Shown here: positions 46,501-53,075 of the stretch, piece after piece
How positions within the stretch are numbered: the stretch's first letter is position 1
Layout of the letters: every line of letters starts with the position of its first letter
Assembly (NCBI GenBank): GCA_000469685.2
Contig: LS997565.1
Span: 41,992,166-42,056,165, forward strand
Direction: 5' to 3'
Origin: Haemonchus contortus
Lineage: Eukaryota > Nematoda > Chromadorea > Rhabditida > Trichostrongylidae
DNA length: 64,000 nt
Notes under the pieces: model-generated
The model's input: the letters and a program-made list of their open reading frames with translations, nothing else
Database searches by the model: none
What the model was told of the DNA's origin: nothing
Position numbers and translations under genes: made by a program

Positions 46501-47519
46501 CGTTAAGCGTACTGTCCATCCCACCAATTTCAGCTCTTGAGCACGTTTTCATACGATCGAAGAACCATACAGCTATTTGGGATAAGGAAAAATACCCTAT
46601 CCTTGACTGCCCATCACTCGGACATGCTCAATTACTACAGTGCAATATGCGAGCTGACTGTGCGTGTTCACCGGCTGAAAACCAAGTGGTATGTAGATGT
46701 GAAGAAGACGATGTCGGGAAAGCATTTTTGAATATAGAACAAGTATTACCGCTTATTCATCAACAAGTGCATTTCTCACAGCATCCCCATCACGCCGTCA
46801 TAGCGAAGGTGGAACAGGACGTAACAGCGGAGATTACACTTAATTTGAAAGAAGCAGTTACTGACGTGAGAACGGAAAATGAGGACGACATCTGTTTCAT
46901 TGGAAATACTGATCTCACTGGATGCTACCAATGCAACAAAGGAGCTAGAGCACTAGTGATATGTAAATCAACTTTCAACAATGTGTCTGCTGAAGTCGAA
47001 TGTGGCAAGGACAGTTTTACAATCCCTTGCTCTCCTTCTGGACAAAAATCTCAACTCAACTTCCTTTTCGACTCAGCAAGAGTCCATATCTTATGCTCTG
47101 TGAGATGTGGATTGACTCCAAAACAGTTTGAAGTAAGCGGTGTATTAAAATATGTGCATAACATTCAGGGAGGAGTAAAATACTTAGAGCAACATCATAA
47201 TATAACCTCTTTCAGTATTTTCTCCCTCGACATTTTTTCTCAAATCCACTGGCCTGACATCAACCACATAGTGGACATCTACTTGCAGTGGTATAAAACC
47301 TTGATAATAACCATTGCGATAGTGGCAGGAGCACTTTTTTTGAGCTACATATATCTTTCAACCGTATGCCGTAAAATTATCGTATGGTGCATAAAAAGCA
47401 TATGGAAGCTCATAAAATTTGAACACATTCTGCTCCAGTTATTCTTAAAATACATTCTCAAGTTGATCTTCTTTCGAAAACATAGAGCAACTGAAAAGAA
47501 GTCAGAGAAAATCCTCTGA
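40572..47519 (+). CDS. pol: BEL Gag-NC/Pol/Env polyprotein (2315 aa)
   Basis: Uninterrupted frame. In order: three CCHC zinc knuckles (residues 46-110); aspartic protease DTG (Asp196); reverse transcriptase from ~495 with catalytic Asp542 and YVDN at 622-625 (YVDD is the common form); Peptidase_A17-like segment ~690-760; RNase H with YSD (Asp790) and TDSE (Asp862); integrase with H2C2 region ~1115-1155 and catalytic Asp1188, Asp1251, Glu1302; DUF5641-like tail ~1405-1490. From about 1567 the product becomes an envelope-like protein with hydrophobic segments near 1700-1760, a signal-like segment at 1764, a cysteine-rich ectodomain containing CGGPGCGC (~1905) and a C-terminal membrane anchor (~2242-2265). 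Replicates the element through RNA; Pol acts in particles, Env in membranes. Confidence 0.92.
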   Translation: MATLDRVIQQEEEIGKQMPKKFGNMERPKQEAVKPQPHGQIRSPFCFYCDSREHWSTDCTKVATPKARLEHLKKANRCIGCGSKMHKFVECKSKGCMQCGKKHHTSTCFKSNPPTSSIQVSNADRKKELKQKTAHARQNLALCEESEAQMETQTTSDLTVMRVQDTSKTEIFLLTGTLRTVHPRTQKLVTLHVLLDTGADRSFIDAKLANELQLESHGVVTMKLKTFGAATTKEVQCIDTRLKIWDSEGEQHKLRLFTHSNLTRNFTGGKLQKEDLLFIQEKHIRLSIPDKAILHPPQILIGCDQLWNFIKFGAPHFMMPSGLILVPTRLGYMVSGERLNNRNNEQHLHSTVHSIESQGEIDPWESHWSAQPQAVEQEYGGPEKEEKARINEQVWEKFKNTIEKRDIGYVVRLPFKEPHDHLPDNRALVLRRLKSVLRKYEEEPSVLKQYHDVFQDQLSKGILEEVDETNDVFGKPKHYLPHQPVITPQKDTTKFRVVFDASAHYKNCPSLNDVVHQGPTILPKLYGMLLRFRTGKFVLLSDVEKAFLQVHLHEEDRDFTRCLWLKNVMKPLTEDNLVVYRFRRVTFGINASPFLLSATIHFHLDNHVKDKALATEIASNLYVDNLIVSAITTKEGIHKYRCLKSIFNDLKMNLRAFLSNNPEIMKVISAPDRSSNTAPKVLGISWNSITDKFSLCVNVQREEIISKRTIAQQIASVYDPFGWFIPLFVKAKHFQQFLWNHHYDWDEPLNERHRQQWENIVQEIAEFRKELPRKITQDDMKSYTLVTYSDASAIAMTACTYLSTEDTSHFLMAKSKISNAKHPTTIPKMELNAIAIGVRLTFNVFLSMKSSLNSSKIVFLTDSEIALKWLQSKPNRERTGAYVKNRIREVRQITQSLLEEGIEVKYGYIDTKWNPADIGTRGTSTQEFSSHIWWSGYSQNTLKERFTSTLFCLPDDPEQEDEVEDYPPSAHVNATKMEQTQVEDILDLSRYSSKSKSLRILAYVIRFLKKISIQIKEPLRNKLQRVLPGSHECHAKRRLTASDIKDAHIVLIRNHQTVHLHSHYKKELLKNLNVKQDQEHLYRAYGRLNKSDLDSMARNPILIVPNTELARLIVLEAHGKYHNNTGHTMGEVRQQYWIPRLREQVKRCIRSCVPCQKFNNLPYRYPEITDLPEKRVTRSWPFKNIGLDYFGPITVIDSAGSSTEVYGCIFTCCVTRLIHLEVVTDGTTEKFLNAFRRFVARRGKPQSVTCDNAPTFILGSHILNESLETDIEEDELSRNMSNQVIEWKHITPYSPWKGGFYERLIKSVKEALIKATGKRTMTLEQLTTSLVEIEGCLNSRPLTYQESDIKDSMTPLRPIDFIQNAMNVTLPLNDPKEEHTDPTYLPAVERIRLETRLQAQKALHSSCAITERFWELWRNQYLTALREQHRRNINDKRGSRKDVQEGEVVLLSETNQKRNNWKLARISKTVPSSDGAIREVEVYCNKRTLRRPVNQLVPLELGENPTLPSQTSENQPPRPQENGRGYNLRPRRRAQYTEDHPQSKNTVNCLTSQHTSRTWPASLYLKMALTLVTLSIVSGQKPSMQRSIDTSSARADYTIECRKHGVFLHAPESHGYELCANSYCIVEKTPPINRLLRLPPEELIHDFDIRWKLKTANSYTVVETHCPAQSFCAAIDCTICSANILNPECWPLAAIIGLGITLYLLVAICYTICYVPVTLGRPLRIILQGTQKIIHIAIGVIVTYMGLLVTIFYKGSRQRPSRIMEALAVLTLACGSLACQEVNILPHQIQHCRTAAGRSICNIESTTIVKVNPFKRDGCLTFKKNNSTFTKARLRWEGLRLLCNREPLLYTRNVIQKIVDSKRCSSKGSCTKNKCADINATSLLPELEIGNKYPGITYCMESCGGPGCGCFHWDSGCLLYRIYAVPKDDTVYELYKCIRWEEEVKLRFEFSEGTKLQTYVVGLRPNIPTRIRNFELTLSVLSIPPISALEHVFIRSKNHTAIWDKEKYPILDCPSLGHAQLLQCNMRADCACSPAENQVVCRCEEDDVGKAFLNIEQVLPLIHQQVHFSQHPHHAVIAKVEQDVTAEITLNLKEAVTDVRTENEDDICFIGNTDLTGCYQCNKGARALVICKSTFNNVSAEVECGKDSFTIPCSPSGQKSQLNFLFDSARVHILCSVRCGLTPKQFEVSGVLKYVHNIQGGVKYLEQHHNITSFSIFSLDIFSQIHWPDINHIVDIYLQWYKTLIITIAIVAGALFLSYIYLSTVCRKIIVWCIKSIWKLIKFEHILLQLFLKYILKLIFFRKHRATEKKSEKIL
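45270..47519 (+). other. Envelope-like part: phlebovirus-type glycoprotein
   Basis: This is the C-terminal part of the Pol frame. Met1567 begins a signal-like stretch (MALTLVTLSIVSG); membrane segments follow; a second signal-like stretch starts at Met1764 (MEALAVLTLACGSLACQ), and the ~550-residue cysteine-rich ectodomain after it has the SCGGPGCGCF cluster that marks the Phlebovirus_G2-like class II fusion proteins of some nematode BEL elements. A single anchor and a basic tail end it. Two signal-like/TM units suggest a Gn/Gc-like precursor. Whether it is cleaved from Pol or made from a spliced RNA is unknown. Confidence 0.75.
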
Positions 47520-47590
47520 AAGCATGCACACGCGCATTCAAATTTCAAAAGAAAACACACACGCATTCAACCTTTCTTACTATTTACATC

Positions 47591-47610
47591 ACCTAAACCT
47601 TTTCAGAAAG
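47591..47610 (+). promoter_or_regulatory. Strong splice acceptor before the third BEL gene
   Basis: ACCTAAACCTTTTCAG ends at 47606 and is followed by AAAG and ATG (47611). TTTTCAG is the nematode 3' splice consensus. It could receive the leader donor at 39491 (cis) or the SL1 leader (trans). Confidence 0.5.
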
Positions 47611-48591
47611 ATGTCCTCGTCAGAACGGTACGACGAATTCACCAGAAAACGTCAAGCCGAGGAACGAAAACTGATCGAAGAAATCAGATACAAACGTTCG
47701 TGCATCAAGCTAGCAACCACGTTCCCGTCTGAAGAAGACATCCAAAAAACAATATGTAGATTTGTTAACTCAATTGTATATATTGTATCATCTAACACTC
47801 TCTCTGAGGAATTCGCTGAAATACGCGGATCTCGATCCAGACTTTTCGCAAGCTTGGACGCGACGCTCTACAAGAGCCGTCTACAAAACGTGCATCTACA
47901 AGTTCGAAACACCTTGGACAGGATTCAAAGCGCATTTGAAGCATTATCTATGGCTTACGAAGTCTACGGACTTCTCGTTCTGTCAGACGAGTCACTCGCG
48001 ATTTCTCGCGTGTGTTTTTACGATAAGAGGGAGCAAGGTGTGACCTTAGACCCAGCATTCACATCGGATTTCGTTCGCAAAGAGGTGGACTTCCTCACGG
48101 AATTAGAGCATCAAATTCAAAGCGAAATAAGAGATGCGGGATTCCAAGAAGAAAGCGAAACCCATGAAAGCGCATGGAACCAGGTCAAGGAACTACTCAT
48201 CACTATATATAAAGATATAGGAGAGCTGAAACAGAAGACCATCAGTCAAGACGAAACAATTAAGAGCATCTCAGAACGGATTGATTCCCTCTGTATTGCC
48301 AAGGCAACTCGTGAACAGGAACCTGACTTGGACTCTAGGGTTCGATCGGAAAAGGAGCAAAACGAACACATAAAGAGAGAGAGACGAGCATCTTCAGAGC
48401 ACGAAAATGAGTCTCTCCACGACAACGAAGCATCGGAAACCCAAGGAAAGGAGATAGAACCAGAAGAAGATCTAGAGCTCATGGACGATAACGATCTCAA
48501 ACTCGATAACGAACCCGACTCGATAACGACCTCGATAGGACCTGGAGCTGAGAAGACCCACAGATTATCCCGGCCACTTCCAAAGGCTTGA
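47611..48591 (+). CDS. BEL third gene, N-terminal part (coiled-coil, acidic tail)
   Basis: The frame is open from 47524, but ATG at 47611 sits just after a splice acceptor and begins MSSSERYDEF, so I choose it (326 aa). The protein is soluble and charged: a helical N-terminal half, a likely coiled coil around nt 48177-48310 (ELKQKTISQDETIKSISERI), then an acidic low-complexity tail. The neighbouring frame (48605-49000, open from 48539) continues with zinc knuckles, so both probably formed one ~450-aa gag-like protein broken near 48540. I do not recognise a named family. It lies between env and the polypurine tract, where BEL elements normally have no gene. Confidence 0.75.
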   Translation: MSSSERYDEFTRKRQAEERKLIEEIRYKRSCIKLATTFPSEEDIQKTICRFVNSIVYIVSSNTLSEEFAEIRGSRSRLFASLDATLYKSRLQNVHLQVRNTLDRIQSAFEALSMAYEVYGLLVLSDESLAISRVCFYDKREQGVTLDPAFTSDFVRKEVDFLTELEHQIQSEIRDAGFQEESETHESAWNQVKELLITIYKDIGELKQKTISQDETIKSISERIDSLCIAKATREQEPDLDSRVRSEKEQNEHIKRERRASSEHENESLHDNEASETQGKEIEPEEDLELMDDNDLKLDNEPDSITTSIGPGAEKTHRLSRPLPKA

Positions 48592-48604
48592 TCTCGAAGA
48601 ACGC

Positions 48605-49000
48605 ATGACAGAACTGTGGGCATTCCTGAGGAGCCATCGAGAAGTCCCTGAGCGGAAATTCCGTGAAATCGACATAATGAGGGAGCAGGACTGCTATCTC
48701 ATCTGCTCATTCTGCTTAGCAAAGGGACAGCACTACTCAGATAGTTGTCCAGTATACACCAGCGTAGAAAGAAGAAGAAGCCAGGTCAAATGCACATTAT
48801 GCCTGGACAGTCGACATTATAAAATATGGTGTCCAAAAGTGGGAAGAAAATGCATGTACTGCGGATCGGAAAACCACGACAAAGCTCTATGCACCCTCCC
48901 AGAAAGGGTGCAGGACGCCTACAAGGAGTTGGATGACATCGAACGCGAATTGGAGAACAACGAGGACTTCTACGGACCACCGTGGGAAATCCCAAAATGA
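48605..49000 (+). CDS. BEL third gene, C-terminal part (three CCHC zinc knuckles)
   Basis: 131 codons with three zinc knuckles: CSFCLAKGQHYSDSC (one residue longer than usual), CTLCLDSRHYKIWC and CMYCGSENHDKALC (CX2CX4HX4C). Such knuckles bind nucleic acid, as in retroviral nucleocapsid. The frame is open upstream to 48539 (…GHFQRLDLEERM), so this is the continuation of the preceding frame after a +1 change. The stop at 48998-49000 is 20 bp before the 3' LTR. The knuckle trio parallels the Gag nucleocapsid at the start of Pol, suggesting an origin by duplication or capture of a gag segment (inference). Confidence 0.75.
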   Translation: MTELWAFLRSHREVPERKFREIDIMREQDCYLICSFCLAKGQHYSDSCPVYTSVERRRSQVKCTLCLDSRHYKIWCPKVGRKCMYCGSENHDKALCTLPERVQDAYKELDDIERELENNEDFYGPPWEIPK

Positions 49001-49008
49001 GCACCTAT

Positions 49009-49020
49009 CGCCCGGGGGAG
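49009..49020 (+). promoter_or_regulatory. Polypurine tract
   Basis: GGGGGAG ends immediately before the TGTCAC start of the 3' LTR; it would prime plus-strand DNA synthesis. Confidence 0.7.
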
Positions 49021-49411
49021 TGTCACGGACGCGACCAGAGCAAGAGGAAAACATAGGCACAGTTCCCATGCGTTCCAGCTTAGATCCGCGACCGTGATAA
49101 CCCGAGCATGCCGAATGTCAGTATAAAAATGGGCAGAGCATCAGGAAGCATTTCACTCTTCCTTCTTGACGCTCATGATTCATTTCTCTTTTTCGTTGAT
49201 TATTCTATAGCATTGTTGGTATTGTCTTGACTTGAATTGAGCAATATTTACATCATCATTAGTGCATTTATTCGTACTCAGTATCTTAGAGCATTTATTC
49301 ATGTTTAGTGTTTTAGAGCATTAATTACATAGCATATTTTATTATATTATATTCGTACTCAGTATCTTAGAGCATTTATTCATGTTTAGTGTTTTAGAGC
49401 ATTAATTACAT

Positions 49412-50943
49412 GAAAAAGTTCAGCAGACTTTCACGAGAGTGGTGCTGTCTAGATGTGATCGGAACCCAACATATTCTAGGAATATGCCAGACTACAAGGA
49501 GCGCTTACGTTTCTTAAATCTCAAGACACTTCTTTATCGGCGTGTTTTTTGTGACCTTGTGTTTTGTTTTAAGATGCTCCGTGGAGAAATGAAGCTTAAA
49601 CCAAGTCACTACTGGGTATTTCGACCTTGTAGAGGGCGCACTCTCTCGCTCTCTCTACAATGTCCCACACTCGCAAAACTGAATCGAGAAAAAATTCAAA
49701 ATTCTCTTTTCTTTCGCGGGGCAAGATGGATTCAAGCGTTGCCTCGTGAAATACAAATGGCTCCAAGTGCTAGCATCTTCAAAAGTAGACTCAGGAAAGT
49801 TGACTTGCTAGGGATTCTCGGGATTCGTGATTTCGTGTAATCAAGTTCTTTTTCCAGTGCATTTCGTCAATGTTTGGGATTGGGCGCTGTGGACTAAACA
49901 GATGTGGCCGCTGACTCTAACTCCTAGTGCTTCTTTTTTTGTTTCGACTTTGTTTGGTTTCTTTATGTTCTTTTCAAGGCGAATAATTCCTTTAAGCAGA
50001 GAGATGCTGATGAAGTACTCATACCGGACTGCATAGCTGTTGGAAGCTGCTCATGTTTTTGAATACACCTATGTGGCGGGTCCTGATTCCCACTTAACGT
50101 TTATTCGGGTAAAGTACTATGCATTGCCTGGTCTGTTCTCGTAGTGCTTACCTAGCTTGGCATTCCCTGGTGGGTGGTCGGTATACCCGTTTCGTTTCGC
50201 TGGTGTTCCGAAGTTTCGTCAAGCTATAACATATATAGTCCTATGACCCCATACGTAATGCTCGTAATGCTGTTACACACACTTGATGTCAAAACGCACT
50301 TCATAATCTCATATACTTCTAATTTTTACTTGATGTTCATGGTGGTGGCGAGGAAACTTCTATTTGGGCAGCCAGCTCTACGAACACCGCCTCGCCACTC
50401 TCGATCGCCTTGGCGATTGCCGTCTCTTTAACAACTAACAACAGTGGTGAGGTGCGAGTGAACAGCTGATTTTTTTTTTATGCCCACTATTGATGTTGGA
50501 GCCATCTCCACCAATGGCATCAATGAAAGCATCTCTTATTACCTTTCACTTCAATTTTTTTCTGTGCAAATATGACGTCCAGTGTGTGTAAGGGCGATGA
50601 TGTAATTTCTGGATTGCCTGTTTTGTGTATTTCTGTATAGTTTCCCTACCAAGACGATATTCAACTCCCGCCTTTTCACTACAGTTCGAGATCATTGCTT
50701 GAGAGCAAAGCAAATAAATATGTGATCAAATAATTCTAAAGAGTGCTTCCAGCTAGGTAGTCTAGTTGTCAATTGTTGTTGCTTTATTCTAAGAATACTA
50801 CCATGCATTCCATTATGCTACGTTGTTCTATCTTCATCTGTGTTTGCTTCTGCAATTAGTATGTTTGTGTTATCTAACTGGTGAAGTTTCTGTTACAAGC
50901 GCACTTCCAAGTGCATAAATAAATAAATAAATAAATAAATAAA
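49412..50943 (+). mobile_element. 5'-truncated CR1-like LINE inside the BEL 3' LTR
   Basis: Starts within ORF2: EKVQQTFTRVV (49412) through PREIQMAPSASIFKSRLRK to a stop at 49838-49840, the C-terminal domain seen also in the minus-strand LINE at 18220-18700. A ~1.07-kb 3' UTR follows, ending in a small stem-loop (GCGCACTTCCAAGTGC) and (AAAT)n at 50916-50943. It was inserted after the BEL copy. Confidence 0.85.
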
Positions 50944-51070
50944 TATTTTATCATTATGCTCAGTAACATTGTGCTTTATCTCTCTCCACTTATGCTTTAA
51001 TTCACTTATATTCTCAGTAAGCTTTAGTGCCTTGATCTCGTAGTATTGTACTGTTTTGTCGATTAATACA

Positions 51071-51091
51071 GTTTAATTACCCAAGTTTGAG
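51071..51091 (+). promoter_or_regulatory. SL1 sequence in the 3' LTR
   Basis: Identical to 39347-39367 in the 5' LTR; matches positions 2-22 of nematode SL1. Confidence 0.9.
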
Positions 51092-51132
51092 AGCATTCCA
51101 CTGAACCACACGTTCAAACACGAATGCTACTA

Positions 51133-52714
51133 CAGTGCGTTTCATAATTATAAGGCCACCCCGGATTTCTGCGATTCTGGAGAAAGCAGCCGGAATGGAA
51201 TTTTTTGGCAAACACAGGAAGATTCCTCGTCACAATGTACCTCCGTACTCAAATTTTGGTCGCAATATCCTTCACCTCAAATTTTTTACGAATTTTTTTA
51301 AGATAGTGTCGGCTTTTGCACCGTTTCATAATTATAAGGTCACCCTGAGAAAGTAAATGGTTCATCAATGTTAATGGCATATGTACAACAGTTAATAATC
51401 TATGGCTCCTCCTTGTTTAAAAGCAATATCAAAGAGCCTGCCTGGCATACTAGAAACTAAGTTTTGAAGAGTTCCTCATCGATTGCTCTCTATGCTTCGA
51501 TAATCGCCCGGTTCAGCTCTTCTGTGCTCTGGAACTGACGGTTATTCGCATAAACCTGTCTGTCTATCATGCCCGAGATGTTTTCCATCGGATTGAGATC
51601 GTGACTGCAGGCTGGCCATGGCAGGACGCTTATTTATTGGCATTGCAGCCACTCATCCGCTGCACGGCTCACATGAATGGAAGAGTTTTCTTGTTACAAG
51701 ACATAGTTTAGATGACGGCGATGGCATAGAAAGGGTACTAGATGATGCTCCAAGACGTTCTGGTAATCCTTGCAATACATACTGCAGCTCACGACAGGTA
51801 GATTCAAAACGACATCATTGCAGAATGCACCCCACACCATAGACTTCCTCCACCGAAACTGCGACGGCTGAAGTAGACTGGTTCCATCCTCAAGTCGCGC
51901 CAGTATCGCTTGTTTCCGTCAGATTGAATTTCTTTTCATCCGAAAAGACGACCTGAGTAGGAATTATTCAGCTCTATGGTGTGATTTCGATGGAGATCTA
52001 CCTTTGCCCAATCTCTCCCTAGGTTCATCTTTGCAAATCCGAGTCGAGCCTCTTTGTGACGATCGGTGATTCGTGGCACCTTCTCCACTGCTTGCCTGGT
52101 GATGTTCTTGCATCTTCTCTCTGCTTTCCAGACTGTAGTTTTCGCCACAGAGAGGTTTTATTCCGATCGGATCTGGTTCAAGGAGGACGTACTGTTGGAA
52201 ACAGTCCTCAGAATTTTCCGCTCGTCACGGGTAGTAATCTTTCATGGGTGTCCACAGTCGGTGTTATATCTAACGACATGAGGACTCTCTAGAAATCTCC
52301 GAATGAGCCAAGGGGATCTCTCTATTTGCCTGGAAATGGCTCGAGTACGGAGCCCACCTTCATGATGAGCCTTCTCATCAGAGGAAAGCAGATGACCACG
52401 AGCCATGTTGACAGTCAGGTTTAGAAATGCCTTTGCTACACATGCTTACCTTTACAAGTATCTTCAAACACGAAATTACCTTTCTTTCGTTAATAATTGT
52501 TCACTTTCTCAGGGTGACCTTATAATTATGAAACGGTGCAAAAACCGATAAACTGTTCTAAAAAAGTCCAGAAGAATGCAGCAGCGGCTAAGAAACGGAT
52601 ACCTAGGTTATTCGTGCTGGGGAATCTGTTCATAATGCTAGAAAAGATCCTTAATGATTACTTTTTCTGAAAGTGCAAAAATTGAGGGTGACCTTATAAT
52701 TATGAAACGCACTG
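51133..52714 (-). mobile_element. Tc1-like transposon with doubled terminal repeats
   Basis: Outer repeats CAGTGCGTTTCATAATTATA (51133) and complement (to 52714) flanked by TA; inner copies of the same repeat at about 51319-51350 and 52506-52545. The minus strand carries remnants of a Tc1-family transposase: start region HLLSSDEKAHHEGG near 52400, AKTTVWKAERRCKNI, and a degraded DE-containing part, with stops. The sequences between outer and inner repeats differ at the two ends but the one near 52560-52680 is shared with the left end of the 29014 element, so both belong to one family in opposite orientation. Length 1582 bp. Confidence 0.8.
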
Positions 52715-52794
52715 TAGAAGAAGAATTGTCTGGAAAGCTCTGTTCGGAGCTCCATATCACATTTCTAATGGCGGTCTTTCTATCCCCTCCTCAT

Positions 52795-53075
52795 CTGATA
52801 TCACTTGTCGGCCGTGTCGGAGGTGATATATTCGTAAACGACGCACTATCACACAGGCATAGCCACGAGTGCGAATACCGAATCATGTACGCCTAGGCCA
52901 ATCAAGCCTTCATTCTCTCCTGGGTCGGGTAGGGGGATGAAAGGACAGACTCGAACATCGGTTGACCATCGCAAGTCATTGTAAAGGCCACATACGCATC
53001 CAGTCTGCCACTACATTTCTAGGAGGAGGTGGAATGCGAGGCATTTCCTTCAGACATGATTCATACTCAGAGCCT
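52795..53075 (+). mobile_element. Old SINE in the upstream spacer of unit H
   Basis: Colinear with the SINE at 137-439 (CGCACTATCACAC, CGCCTAGGCCAATCAAGCCTTC, CATTGTAAAGGCCACATACG), strongly diverged. It is at the same position in the duplicated spacer as the SINE at 13934. Confidence 0.6.

Larger units (their letters stand above)
38906..51120 (+). mobile_element. BEL/Pao LTR retrotransposon with env and an extra gag-like gene
   Basis: Bounded by LTRs beginning TGTCAC and ending AAACA, flanked by a 5-bp target duplication CGAAT (38901-38905, 51121-51125). Order: 5' LTR, tRNA-Gly primer site, gag (DUF1759-like, zinc knuckles), aspartic protease, reverse transcriptase, RNase H, integrase, envelope-like glycoprotein, third gene, polypurine tract, 3' LTR. 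Protease-RT-RNaseH-integrase order and DUF1759/DUF1758/Peptidase_A17/DUF5641-type segments identify BEL/Pao. By eye the LTRs differ by one substitution outside the later insertion, so the copy is young. Two frame breaks (about 40450 and 48540) would need to be mutations, sequencing errors or programmed shifts. Confidence 0.95.
49021..51120 (+). repeat. BEL 3' LTR, split by a LINE insertion
   Basis: 49021-49342 and 50944-51120 together equal the 491-bp LTR. By eye the only substitution relative to the 5' LTR is in the TATA box (TATAAAAAT instead of TATATAAAT). Between them, ~60 bp of LTR sequence (ATTCGTACTC...TTACAT) is repeated at about 49351-49411, then LINE sequence follows. SL1 match at 51071-51091; CGAAT follows the LTR. 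Confidence 0.9.
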
